A stretch of 64,000 bases of DNA, taken from positions 1,178,001 to 1,242,000 of the forward strand of contig NZ_CP121112.1 in assembly GCF_029625295.1 (NCBI RefSeq), read 5' to 3'. Origin of the DNA: Flavobacterium gyeonganense. GTDB taxonomy: Bacteria > Bacteroidota > Bacteroidia > Flavobacteriales > Flavobacteriaceae. The notes beneath the pieces are model-generated. The model had not been told where the DNA came from. It did not search any database and saw only the letters and a program-made list of their open reading frames with translations. Positions 26,312-35,751 of this stretch are shown here, in pieces (the first letter of the stretch is position 1; every line of letters starts with the position of its first letter). A program made the position numbers and the translations under genes.

Positions 26312-26821
26312 ATGAAAAAACTAAATTTCAAAATTATTCTTATCCAATTCATAGGAATAATATTTTTAATCAACGGTCTTCTGCAGCTTAGATTTTATAC
26401 CGCAGCAGAAAAAATCATTTATATCAGAAAACACTTTAAAAGCTCACAAACACGAGGTCATGACCCTTTATTTCCTGCTGAAACAGATATTTTTGATTTT
26501 TGGTCAAGCATTTATGTGTGGATATTTCTAGGCATGTTACTAGGAATCTGTCTGATTTCTTATATAAATTGGAAAAACAAACTTTCGGCACTGAATAATA
26601 TTATAATCGCATTGTGTCTATATATCGTTCTAAGACTTAAATTTTTCAGAAGAGGAATTCTATCCGATGTGTTCCATCCTTTCACAGTAACTTTATCTGA
26701 TGATCTTGCAATACAATTTTTTATTGAAGCAATTATATTCACTTTTATTGGTTCCGTCATTTTATATGTAAGTGCTTATCAAAATTTATTTAATTTTAGA
26801 AAAAATAGTAGTAAAAGCTAG
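26312..26821 (+). CDS. uncharacterised four-helix membrane protein
   Basis: A 169-residue protein with hydrophobic segments at about 8-24, 66-86, 92-108 and 135-155. A polar loop with FKSSQTRGHDPLFPAETDIFDFWSS lies between the first two. No family is recognised. It lies between murB and the PaiB-like gene (33 nt after the former, 7 nt before the latter), so the three may be cotranscribed. Confidence 0.6.
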   Translation: MKKLNFKIILIQFIGIIFLINGLLQLRFYTAAEKIIYIRKHFKSSQTRGHDPLFPAETDIFDFWSSIYVWIFLGMLLGICLISYINWKNKLSALNNIIIALCLYIVLRLKFFRRGILSDVFHPFTVTLSDDLAIQFFIEAIIFTFIGSVILYVSAYQNLFNFRKNSSKS

Positions 26822-26828
26822 TTATAAA

Positions 26829-27443
26829 ATGTACACACCACAGATCTACAAAAATGAAAATCAGGAAGAAATCAGGGCTTTTTTAAAAGAAAACAGTTTT
26901 GGAATCCTGATCAATCAGACTAAAGGAAAGTTATGTGCAACTCATATTCCGATAGAATTGGAATTGAATTCTGAAGGGAAAGAAATCTTGCAGGGGCACA
27001 TTTCAAAACTGAATCCGCAGGCAGAAGGCTTTGCAGAAAATGATCAGGTTTTGGCGGTATTTACCGGTCCACATTCTTACATTTCTTCCTCTTGGTACGA
27101 TCATGAAAATGTACCAACATGGAATTATATAGCCGTTCATGTTTATGGAAAAATTAAGATTGTAGATTATGAAACTGCTGTAGAACAATTGAAAAAGCTG
27201 GTTGATAAATACGAAGTGAATTCGGAAAATCCGGTTCGGGTTGAAGATTTATCTGCCAAAACAATGCGTGAAGCCAAAGGAATCTTTGGATTTGAAATAG
27301 AAATTGAAGAAATTCAGGCTGCCAAAAAACTTTCTCAGAACCGCGATGATCTTAATTATAAAAACATCATTTCAGAATTAGAGAAAACTAAAAACGCTCA
27401 GTCTATTGCAGTTGCAAAAGAAATGTCAAAATGCCGAAAGTAA
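26829..27443 (+). CDS. PaiB-like FMN-binding protein
   Basis: A 204-residue protein, starting at ATG 26829 (MYTPQIYKNENQEEIRAFL). Motifs ATHIPIEL, GHISKLNPQ, VLAVFTGPHSYISSSWYDHENVPTWNYIAVHVYG and the C-terminal AIAVAKEM fit the PaiB family (FMN-binding negative transcriptional regulator, PF04299). Members use a split-barrel flavin fold; direct DNA binding is doubtful. Annotated regulatory role is from family naming. Confidence 0.92.
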   Translation: MYTPQIYKNENQEEIRAFLKENSFGILINQTKGKLCATHIPIELELNSEGKEILQGHISKLNPQAEGFAENDQVLAVFTGPHSYISSSWYDHENVPTWNYIAVHVYGKIKIVDYETAVEQLKKLVDKYEVNSENPVRVEDLSAKTMREAKGIFGFEIEIEEIQAAKKLSQNRDDLNYKNIISELEKTKNAQSIAVAKEMSKCRK

Positions 27444-27525
27444 ATCGGTTTTACCATTGAAAATTAGGAATTCATAAGTACATTTGCACTCGCAAGATTC
27501 AGAAATTAAAAGACCATAAAATCAT

Positions 27526-28632
27526 ATGCTTATATTTTTACTTTACTTCTTTATTGCTGTTGTATTCATACAAATTTTTTACTACTTAGGGATCTTTGGA
27601 AAGTTCGCTTTCGGTAAACCTCAAACCATTACGCCCAAAAAACTTCCGGTTTCTGTAATTGTCTGTGCAAAAAACGAAGAAGAAAATGTAAAAAAATACA
27701 TTCCGCTTTTAGCAGAACAGAATTATCCTGATTTTGAAATTGTTTTAATTGATGATGCTTCAAGTGACGAGACGCTAGAAGTTTTTGAAGAATTTGAAGA
27801 AAAATATTCAAACATCCGATTAGTAAAAGTAAAAAATAACGAAGCATTTTGGGGAAATAAAAAATATGCTTTAACATTAGGTATCAAAGCCTCAACAAAA
27901 GACTACTTATTGTTTACAGACGCTGATTGCTATCCAAATTCAAAAGATTGGATTACTGCTATGAGTTCGCAATTTACAATGAACAAAACAATCGTTTTAG
28001 GATATGGAGGTTATGAAAAAAAAGAACGCTCTTTATTGAATAAAATTATTCGTTTTGAAACAGTTCTTACGGCAATGCAATATTTTTCATGGGCGAAAGC
28101 AGGACTTCCATACATGGGCGTAGGAAGAAATTTAGCTTATAAAAAAGAAGAGTTTTTTAATGTAAATGGATTTATAGATCACATCCAGATTCGTTCCGGT
28201 GATGATGATTTATTTGTAAACCAGGCAGCAAACAAAGCAAACACTACCATTGCATATAGTCCTGAAAGTTTCACTTATTCTAAAGCAAAAGAAACCTATA
28301 AAGAATGGTTTACCCAAAAAAGAAGACATGTCGCTACAGCAAATTATTATAAGTTTTTTGACAAAATGCAATTAGGTCTTTTTTACAGTTCACAATTATT
28401 GTTCTTTTTATTAGTTATTATTTTATTGGCTTTCCAATTCCAATGGATTGCTGTATTGGCATTATTGGCAACCCGATACACGATCGCCTGGATTGTAATT
28501 GGGTTTTCAGCCGGAAAATTAAAAGAAAATGACTTAAAAGTTTGGTTTCCTATTGTTGAAATTGTGCTTATATTCACGCAAATCAATATCTTTATAACTA
28601 ATCTTTTTTCAAAACCAGTAAATTGGAAATAA
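27526..28632 (+). CDS. glycosyltransferase family 2 membrane protein
   Basis: A 368-residue protein. One N-terminal helix (1-24) is followed by the GT-A domain: PVSVIVCAKNEEENVKKYIPLL, VLIDDASSDET and FTDADCYPNS (DxD), then SGDDDLFVNQAA and QKRRHVATANYY as the acceptor/catalytic part. Two or three C-terminal helices close it. This architecture polymerises or transfers sugars at the inner membrane. The last 10 nt overlap the start of the sigma factor gene. Confidence 0.9.
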   Translation: MLIFLLYFFIAVVFIQIFYYLGIFGKFAFGKPQTITPKKLPVSVIVCAKNEEENVKKYIPLLAEQNYPDFEIVLIDDASSDETLEVFEEFEEKYSNIRLVKVKNNEAFWGNKKYALTLGIKASTKDYLLFTDADCYPNSKDWITAMSSQFTMNKTIVLGYGGYEKKERSLLNKIIRFETVLTAMQYFSWAKAGLPYMGVGRNLAYKKEEFFNVNGFIDHIQIRSGDDDLFVNQAANKANTTIAYSPESFTYSKAKETYKEWFTQKRRHVATANYYKFFDKMQLGLFYSSQLLFFLLVIILLAFQFQWIAVLALLATRYTIAWIVIGFSAGKLKENDLKVWFPIVEIVLIFTQINIFITNLFSKPVNWK

Positions 28633-29174
28633 ATTCTAAAATAGAAAAAGCAAAAGAAGGCGATCAGATCGCCTTTACTTTTTTATTAGATTTTTATTGG
28701 AATGAAGTGTACGGTTTTATGCTCAAACGTACAGAAAATGAAACTGTTGCCGAAGATATTACTATTGAAACTTTTTCAAAAGCTTTCGACAAAATCGCAA
28801 GTTATAATCCCGAATTTCAATTCAACACCTGGTTAATCAGTATTGCAAAAAATGTTTACATTGATTTACTTCGCAAAAAGAAATCCAGTCTTTTTATAGA
28901 AATCACTGACAACGAAGATCAGCAGGCATACAACATTGCCGACCCTACCCCATCTGCCGAGGATGCATTAATTAAGGAGCAAAATTTATCCCGTCTGCTT
29001 TTATGCATCAAAGAATTAAAACCCCATTATCAGGAAGTCATTCAGTTACGATATTTTCAGGAAATGACATATCAGGAGATTGCACTCAAAATAAATGAGC
29101 CTTTAAGCAATGTAAAAGTAAAATTACTTCGGGCTAAAAAATTATTGGCAGAAATTATCGAACGTAACAGATAA
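28623..29174 (+). CDS. ECF-type RNA polymerase sigma factor
   Basis: A 183-residue sigma-70 family protein with sigma2 (TFLLDFYWNEVYGFMLKRTENETVAEDITIETFSKAFDKI) and sigma4 (IKELKPHYQEVIQLRYFQEMTYQEIALKINEPLSNVKVKLLRAKKLL). The start is a TTG inside the end of the glycosyltransferase gene. There is no FecR or zinc anti-sigma factor next to it, so it is not the paired kind found at 51.6 kb. It probably controls an envelope-related set of genes. Confidence 0.9.
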   Translation: MEINSKIEKAKEGDQIAFTFLLDFYWNEVYGFMLKRTENETVAEDITIETFSKAFDKIASYNPEFQFNTWLISIAKNVYIDLLRKKKSSLFIEITDNEDQQAYNIADPTPSAEDALIKEQNLSRLLLCIKELKPHYQEVIQLRYFQEMTYQEIALKINEPLSNVKVKLLRAKKLLAEIIERNR

Positions 29175-29331
29175 TTCATTATCTTTAATAAAAGAATAAG
29201 ATATCAACAGTTTTATTCTTAAAAAAACTCACATTCCACATACCAAACGTTCTTTGTTTTCGTTATTAGTCAAACTAAAAACCTGTCATGCTTATGATTT
29301 AATGTTACTTAACCTTTTAAATCTAATTACT

Positions 29332-30177
29332 ATGTCTAAATTAAGCCTTTACGAAACCAAATGGACTGATCTTGTTTTCGAGAACAAAAACAAAGAGTAC
29401 GGCGCGTACCAATTACGTCAGGAGAATACCAAAACAACTGTTACTGCACTTTTTACGGCGTTATTATTGATCGCTACATTAGGAAGTTTGTCTATGTTGG
29501 CTGGTAAATTCACAACATCATCTACTGTAATTGAAAATCTTCCTCCCATAGATGAAGTAATTAGGACAGTAGATCTAGATCAGATAATACAACCTAAAAC
29601 AGAAGAAGCAGTTGCTCCGCCAGCACAGCAACAGCAAGCTGTCACACAAGTAACACAAGCTAGTCAGTTAGTAAATCCTGTTGTCACTGCTACTAAGGAT
29701 GCCGTACAAGACATTGCGCCAAACAAAGACAATGCTACAGTAGTAGATAATACTTCTATCGGAACAGGGACAGCCGTTAATGCGATGCCAGGCTCCGGAG
29801 GCGGAAATGGAGCAGGAACAGGAACTCAACCAGCAACAGGAGACACAGGAAATTCAGTTGTAAGTACAGCCATTTTAGACAAAATGCCGGAATTCCCGGG
29901 CGGAATGGCTAAGTTCTACACTTACGTTGGAAACAACTTCAACAAACCTGAACTGGACGCTGAAAGAACATTGAGAGTATATGTTTCTTTTGTTATCGAA
30001 AAAGACGGTTCAATGACTGATATCACAGTTAAAAACGATCCAGGCTACGGTTTAGGAAAAGAAGCTATACGTGTTCTAAAATCATTAAAAACAAAATGGA
30101 CTCCGGGAATATTGGAAGGAAAACCGGTGCGAACAGCATATAATCTTCCGATCACGATAAAAACAGAAATGGAATAA
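29332..30177 (+). CDS. TonB-family energy transducer
   Basis: The start at ATG 29332 (MSKLSLYETKWTDLVFENKNKEYGAYQLR) gives 281 residues; the longer ORF from 29254 is not family-like. One membrane helix (about 40-60), then a Gln/Ala/Thr-rich periplasmic stretch (VAPPAQQQQAV) and a Gly-rich linker, and a TonB C-terminal domain with PEFPGGMAKFYTYVGNNF and RVYVSFVIEKDGSMTD. It passes proton-motive force to outer-membrane receptors. No ExbB/ExbD are adjacent. Confidence 0.9.
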   Translation: MSKLSLYETKWTDLVFENKNKEYGAYQLRQENTKTTVTALFTALLLIATLGSLSMLAGKFTTSSTVIENLPPIDEVIRTVDLDQIIQPKTEEAVAPPAQQQQAVTQVTQASQLVNPVVTATKDAVQDIAPNKDNATVVDNTSIGTGTAVNAMPGSGGGNGAGTGTQPATGDTGNSVVSTAILDKMPEFPGGMAKFYTYVGNNFNKPELDAERTLRVYVSFVIEKDGSMTDITVKNDPGYGLGKEAIRVLKSLKTKWTPGILEGKPVRTAYNLPITIKTEME

Positions 30178-30185
30178 CAACCAAT

Positions 30186-30215
30186 AAAAAGCAGAATTTA
30201 GATTCTGCTTTTTTT
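30186..30215 (+). terminator. terminator after the TonB gene
   Basis: AAAAAGCAGAAT, 4-nt loop, ATTCTGCTTTTTTT; 8 nt after the stop. Confidence 0.85.
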
Positions 30216-30347
30216 GTGCAAATTTTTATCATAACAAATGGAATACAATTAAACTTAATTTCTTAATTGTAAAAAACATTTTTATATTTAATTACTTTTA
30301 CAACTGTTAAAAAAACATATTAGTTGTATAACATTAAAAACTAAAAA

Positions 30348-30728
30348 ATGGGAATATTTTCAGCTATCCTTGGTAACGCAAGTTCTGTAAGCCAGGAAGA
30401 TTTAATTAAAAAATACGGACAGCTTTTGACTGATAATGAGCAATTTGAAATAGGATTCAAATTAATCCGTGACACTTTTATCTTTACAAACAAAAGATTA
30501 ATTTTAGTTGACGTACAGGGAATCACAGGCAGCAAAACAGAATATAAATCAATTGCATATAAAAGCATTACACGATTTAGTGTAGAAACTGCCGGAACTT
30601 TTGACCTTGACGCCGAATTAAAAATCTGGGTTTCAAGTGAACAACAGCCGAGTATTGTGAAGCAATTCAATAAATCGGTAAATGTATATGATGTTCAAAA
30701 AGTATTGGCACATCATGTTTTAGGCTAA
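30348..30728 (+). CDS. bacterial PH domain protein
   Basis: A 126-residue protein with MGIFSAILGNAS, FEIGFKLIRDTFIFTNKRLILVD and KTEYKSIAYKSITRFSVETAG, the pattern of the bPH_1 (PF08000) Pleckstrin-homology-like domain. It is cytoplasmic and the ligand is unknown. Isolated gene bounded by a terminator downstream. Confidence 0.88.
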   Translation: MGIFSAILGNASSVSQEDLIKKYGQLLTDNEQFEIGFKLIRDTFIFTNKRLILVDVQGITGSKTEYKSIAYKSITRFSVETAGTFDLDAELKIWVSSEQQPSIVKQFNKSVNVYDVQKVLAHHVLG

Positions 30729-30737
30729 TCTCCAAAT

Positions 30738-30775
30738 AAAAAAACCCGACAAATTTTAAACTGTCGGGTTTTTAT
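30738..30775. terminator. bidirectional terminator, PH gene / M48 gene
   Basis: AAAACCCGACA / TGTCGGGTTTT with A and T runs on both sides; lies between convergent genes. Confidence 0.85.
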
Positions 30776-30792
30776 TTTTAATCAAAAAACAA

Positions 30793-31668
30793 TTATTTCT
30801 TTTTAGTAGTTGTCTTCTTTGTGGTTGTCTTTTTTGTAGTAGTTGTTTTTTTAACTGGTGCAGTATTGTCTATTTTTTGCTGTACATAGGCTTTATATAC
30901 TCCATCTTTTTCAGCTCTTTTTTTAGCATCTTCTGCTCTCTGTTTTGAGTCCGGATGCGAGCTCATCATTTTTTCTAAAAATGACGCTTCATTGCCTTCA
31001 CTCATTTTTGCCAAAATCCTGAATGCAGACTCTTCAGCATTAACATTATAACCATTTTTTTTCATAAAATCATAAGCAAACAAATCCGCTTCAGCTTCTT
31101 GTTTACGACTATGTTTGCTATCAATCATCGCACTTCCAATTTTCCCCAGCTGACTATCCGTAATACTTGAAATTGTTGCAGACTGCGAAGAAACTCCATC
31201 AATTAAAGCTTCTTTCTGATAAGCTGCACGCATAGCGTCTCTTGAATCATTATTAGCAACGTGACCAATTTCATGACCAATTACAGCCAGCAGTTCATTA
31301 TCATCCATAATATCCATTAGTCCGGAATATACACGTACACTGCCGTCTGCTGTTGCAAATGCATTTACTTCTTTCAGTTTATATACCTTATAGTTTAAAG
31401 TATAACCTTCACCAGAAGTATGTTTTCCAAAAAGTCTGTTCAATCTTAGCGTGTACGGATCATTTGGTCCCGCAACTTCATTTTCAGCATCTAATTTATC
31501 TACGGCCTCTTTAGATAATTTAGCCGCATCTGCATTTGTCAGACTAAAACTAGCCACTCCTTTTTGAACTGCCCCTATTGCTTTTTCACCAAAATTAATC
31601 TGCGCCTGTACTTTTGTAAAGCTCAAAGAAGCGAATAGAATTCCTAAAATTATAAATTTATTTTTCAT
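30793..31668 (-). CDS. M48 family metalloprotease (exported)
   Basis: A 291-residue protein with a signal peptide (to about residue 23). The zinc motif HEIGH (132-136) and the third ligand region EAEAD (191-195) mark a catalytically competent M48 peptidase of the LoiP/BepA type. Length is normal for the single-domain periplasmic form. The C-terminus is a low-complexity Lys/Thr tract (KKTTTTKKTTTKK). It may degrade misfolded envelope proteins. Monocistronic and convergent with the PH gene. Confidence 0.93.
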   Translation of the reverse strand: MKNKFIILGILFASLSFTKVQAQINFGEKAIGAVQKGVASFSLTNADAAKLSKEAVDKLDAENEVAGPNDPYTLRLNRLFGKHTSGEGYTLNYKVYKLKEVNAFATADGSVRVYSGLMDIMDDNELLAVIGHEIGHVANNDSRDAMRAAYQKEALIDGVSSQSATISSITDSQLGKIGSAMIDSKHSRKQEAEADLFAYDFMKKNGYNVNAEESAFRILAKMSEGNEASFLEKMMSSHPDSKQRAEDAKKRAEKDGVYKAYVQQKIDNTAPVKKTTTTKKTTTKKTTTKKK

Positions 31669-31881
31669 CTTTTTTAATTTAATTACAGAGCAAATATACT
31701 TAGAACTAAAAATATAAAATGGTTTATATTTATTTCTTTTAACCGTTAAACAATCACAAATACATTACTTTATTAAAATTAAACTTTAATATATCCCATA
31801 AAATTAACAAATTACCGGTAATTAACCAATAAAATCGATGACATAACAATTAGTCACATCACTTACTTATACAACTTTGCG

Positions 31882-31889
31882 TATATTTG
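31882..31889 (+). promoter_or_regulatory. candidate -7 box for lipA
   Basis: TATATTTG matches TAnnTTTG and lies 18 nt before the ATG at 31908. A long AT-rich region precedes it; no certain -33 TTG. Confidence 0.4.
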
Positions 31890-31907
31890 TACTTTCAATT
31901 TTAATGT

Positions 31908-32774
31908 ATGGAAACTGTTGCCGAAAATATACCTGCCGGAAAACCTAAATGGTTAAAAGTAAAACTTCCGATTGGTCAAAAATACACTGAACTTCGTGGT
32001 TTGGTAGATAAATATAGCTTAAATACGATCTGTACTTCAGGAAGCTGTCCTAACATGGGAGAATGCTGGGGCGAAGGAACAGCAACTTTTATGATTTTAG
32101 GAAATGTTTGTACACGTTCTTGCGGTTTTTGTGGTGTAAAAACAGGAAGACCTGAAACAGTAGACTGGGATGAACCGGAAAAAGTGGCACGCTCTATCAA
32201 AATAATGAACATTAAACATGCTGTAATCACAAGTGTGGACAGGGATGATTTAAAAGATGGCGGTTCTATTATCTGGATTGAAACCGTAAAAGCAATTCGC
32301 CGTATGAACCCAAACACAACCCTTGAAACTTTAATTCCGGATTTTCAGGGAATTGAAAGAAATCTGGACCGAATTGTAGAAGCAAATCCTGAGGTGGTTT
32401 CTCACAACATGGAAACTGTTAGGCGTTTAACCCGCGAAGTACGTATTCAGGCCAAATATGACCGTAGTTTAGAAGTATTACGCTACTTAAAAGAAAAGGG
32501 AATCAACAGAACAAAATCAGGAATTATGTTAGGGCTTGGTGAAACTGAAGAAGAAGTTTTTCAAACCATGACTGATTTACGCAATGCAAATGTTGATGTC
32601 GTAACTATTGGCCAATATTTACAGCCAAGCAAAAAACATTTACCGGTAAAAGAGTTTATTACTCCCGAGCAATTTGCCCGATATGAAAAATTTGGACTTG
32701 AACTAGGGTTCCGCCATGTAGAGAGCGGTCCTCTTGTTCGATCCTCTTATAAAGCACAAAAACATATATTGTAA
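31908..32774 (+). CDS. lipA: lipoyl synthase
   Basis: A 288-residue radical-SAM enzyme that inserts two sulfurs into octanoyl-protein to make lipoyl cofactors of 2-oxo-acid dehydrogenases. It carries the auxiliary cluster motif [12 protein letters not shown] (C-x4-C-x5-C) and the SAM cluster motif CTRSCGFC (C-x3-C-x2-C). [10 protein letters not shown] at the C-terminus has the conserved RSSY. Followed 61 nt later by gap on the same strand. Confidence 0.97.
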   Translation: METVAENIPAGKPKWLKVKLPIGQKYTELRGLVDKYSLNTICTSGSCPNMGECWGEGTATFMILGNVCTRSCGFCGVKTGRPETVDWDEPEKVARSIKIMNIKHAVITSVDRDDLKDGGSIIWIETVKAIRRMNPNTTLETLIPDFQGIERNLDRIVEANPEVVSHNMETVRRLTREVRIQAKYDRSLEVLRYLKEKGINRTKSGIMLGLGETEEEVFQTMTDLRNANVDVVTIGQYLQPSKKHLPVKEFITPEQFARYEKFGLELGFRHVESGPLVRSSYKAQKHIL

Positions 32775-32835
32775 AAAGTTTATCGGGTTAATACCTAATT
32801 TGTTTTGACCGATTAAACAAATCACAGAATAAAAT

Positions 32836-33834
32836 TTGAAAACTAGAATTGCTATAAATGGTTTTGGAAGAATCGGCAGAAATTTATTTCGATTACTTAT
32901 AAACCATCCTGAAATTGAAGTTGTTGCAATCAATGATATTGCAGATAATAAAACGATGTCGCATTTGGTAAAATATGACAGTATTCATGGTGTTTTGCCT
33001 TTTGCAGTATCTCACGATGAAAAAAGCATAATCGTGGATCAAAAACATTATTTATTCTTTCATGAAAATAAGATTTCAAATTTAGACTGGAAAAGTCATA
33101 CTATTGATTTTGTAATTGAATCAACGGGAAAATACAAAACCTACGAAGAATTAAATACACATATTGAAGCAGGGGCCAAAAGAGTAATTCTTTCTGCTCC
33201 ATCTGAAGTAGATACCATAAAAACTGTTGTTTTAGGAGTAAATGAAGGGATTTTAGACGGAAGTGAAAAAATTGTTTCGAATGCAAGCTGTACGACAAAC
33301 AATGCAGCTCCAATGATTAAAATAATTGATGAATTGTGTGGTATTGAACAAGCTTACATTACAACAATTCACTCTTACACGACTGACCAGAGTTTACACG
33401 ATCAGCCGCATAAAGATTTAAGAAGAGCAAGAGGTGCCAGCCAGTCAATTGTTCCTACTACAACAGGAGCAGCTAAGGCGCTTACAAAAATCTTCCCTGA
33501 TCTGCATCAAAAAATTGGGGGTTGTGGCATCCGTGTTCCGGTACCGGACGGCTCTTTAACAGACATTACGTTCAACGTAAAACGCGCTGTAACTATCGAA
33601 GAAATTAATGATGCTTTTCAAAATGCATCAAAAACATATTTAAAAAATATATTAGATTACACAGAAGATCCAATCGTATCTGTAGATGTAATAGGTAATA
33701 CAAATTCATGCTTATTTGACTCTCAACTAACTTCTGTCATTGATAAAATGGTAAAAGTGGTTGGCTGGTATGATAATGAGATAGGTTATTCATCAAGGCT
33801 TATCGATTTAATTTTGCTGATGAAAAAAACATAA
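32836..33834 (+). CDS. gap: type I glyceraldehyde-3-phosphate dehydrogenase
   Basis: A 332-residue NAD-dependent enzyme of glycolysis/gluconeogenesis. NGFGRIGR binds NAD, SNASCTTN carries the catalytic Cys, and GWYDNEIGYSSR is the C-terminal signature. The start is TTG 32836 (ttg aaa act aga att), giving MKTRIAINGFG. Probably one of more than one paralogue in the genome. Confidence 0.96.
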   Translation: MKTRIAINGFGRIGRNLFRLLINHPEIEVVAINDIADNKTMSHLVKYDSIHGVLPFAVSHDEKSIIVDQKHYLFFHENKISNLDWKSHTIDFVIESTGKYKTYEELNTHIEAGAKRVILSAPSEVDTIKTVVLGVNEGILDGSEKIVSNASCTTNNAAPMIKIIDELCGIEQAYITTIHSYTTDQSLHDQPHKDLRRARGASQSIVPTTTGAAKALTKIFPDLHQKIGGCGIRVPVPDGSLTDITFNVKRAVTIEEINDAFQNASKTYLKNILDYTEDPIVSVDVIGNTNSCLFDSQLTSVIDKMVKVVGWYDNEIGYSSRLIDLILLMKKT

Positions 33835-33860
33835 GATTCCTTTATAAAAAGTATTGCATT

Positions 33861-35737
33861 ATGAAATACCTTTTTATTTTTATCAGTTTTTTTCCTCCCT
33901 TTTGTATTCGCAAATTAAACCGAATACAGATACCATTTTGCATGATGATATAGTGTCCAGCTCATATAAAAAAGCTGCTGACAAATCGGATTACAGGAAT
34001 TCTTATGAATATTTGAATTTCCAGAAAGCGATGTCTTTTAAATCGTTAAAAAAATACGATTTAGCTTCCAAAACACTAAAAGAAATAATCCGGCGTCCGG
34101 AAAACACCAAAACTTTAGCAATCAAATCAGAATCCTATTATCAACTTGGATTAATAGAAACCCAATTAAAGAAAAGTGATTCGGCCATTTTCCACTTTAA
34201 TAAAGCTCTGGATTTAAATGCAAAAACTCAAAACTTAAAACAAAAAGCCAGTATTATATTAGCAATAAGCCAATATTATAAAAACAAAAAGGAATTCGAA
34301 CGTGCTTATAGCTATCTAAACGAACATTATCAGATTGAACAGAATATTCTAAAATTGAAGAATAGTAAATCCAATTTTGATAAATATAAAAAAATAAATG
34401 AAGTTCATCTTTTAAACGAAGAAAGAAGAATAAATGAAGAAAAAGCACAGATTAAAACATACAGATACTCCAAATTAATCAGTATTCTGGCTATTGCGCT
34501 GATATCTATCTTATCCTTACTGAGTCTTGCTCTCTACAAAAACAATGTTATCAGAAACCAGAATAATTTACTTTTAAGAGAAAAAAACAAAGAGCTTATT
34601 CTGGCAAAAAACAAAGCTGAAGAGGCTTCAAAAGCCAGATCTGAGTTTTTATCTACAGTAAGCCATGAACTTAGAACCCCATTAAATGCAATTAATGGTA
34701 TTGCACATTTATTACTTGAAGAAAATCCCAAAGAATCCCAATTAAAATATTTAGATTCGTTAAAATTCTCCGGAAATTACCTTACTACATTTATCAATGA
34801 GATACTTGAAATAAACAAAATTGATTCAAGTAAAATTGAAATAGAAAAAATTAGTTTCGATTTAAAAGCTTTAATTAACAATATTCAGAATTCGCTAAAA
34901 GAGTTAGCAGCTGCAAATAACAATGATTTCTTACTGGAAATAGACGATGCTATTCCGGACAATTTGATTGGAGATACAACAAAGCTTTCACAAATAATCC
35001 TGAACTTAATCAACAATGCATTAAAGTTTACTCAAAACGGAAAAGTCACAGTTATTGCCAAACTGCATGCCCTGGAAAATGAAAAAGCGACTGTTTATTT
35101 TGAAATAACTGATACCGGAATCGGGATTCCAAAAGACAAGCATAAAAAAGTTTTTGAAAGTTTTTCGCAAGGTTCTGTCGAAGTAAATCGTAAATATGGA
35201 GGAACAGGTCTGGGACTCACTATCGTAAAAAAACTGATTCACCTCTTAGGAGGCAAAATTCATTTAGAAAGTGAAGTTGGCAAAGGTTCTACATTTAATT
35301 TTAAATTAAACTTTGATATCAGCAAAAGCCCATCAAAAAGAGATCCGGAGATAAAACATTACAATGATGACCATCTAAAAAACAAACTCATTTTATTGAT
35401 TGAAGACAATAAAATCAATCAGATGATCACCCGGAAAATGCTCGAAAACAAATCTATATGCTGTGAGATACTTGACAATGGCGAAGAAGCAATCGAATTG
35501 TTGAAAACAAAAAGTTTTGATTTAATTTTAATGGATGTCCACTTACCAGGCATAAATGGCACAACAGCCACTCAGCTAATCCGGGAATTTGACAAAACAA
35601 CACCAATCATTGCTCTTACCGCCATTTCACTGGACGAAAACAGAGAACAGCTTTTATCTTTTGGAATGAATGATGTGATTACAAAACCTTTTGTGCCTGA
35701 TATATTCTACAATACTATTGCTCAATTCTTTGATTAA
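33861..35737 (+). CDS. hybrid sensor histidine kinase/response regulator (frameshift in signal peptide)
   Basis: The downstream frame is 627 aa if read from TTG 33854, but its first 15 codons are not a good signal peptide. The ATG at 33861 in another frame gives MKYLFIFIS; with one extra T in the T7 run at 33887-33893 the two join as MKYLFIFISFFSSLLYSQIKPN. Architecture: signal peptide, TPR-like repeats (about 45-165), one helix (about 205-225), DHp with SHELRTPLNAI, HATPase with LINNALKF and GTGLGL, and a receiver with MDVHLPG and TKPF. It is a one-piece phosphorelay; the signal is unknown. Transcribed alone after gap. Confidence 0.9.
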
Positions 35738-35751
35738 ACTCAATTCTGAAA

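Noticed and set aside
29254..29331. Upstream extension of the TonB-family protein
   Set aside because: The added 26 residues precede the conserved MSKLSLYETKW start and have no family match.
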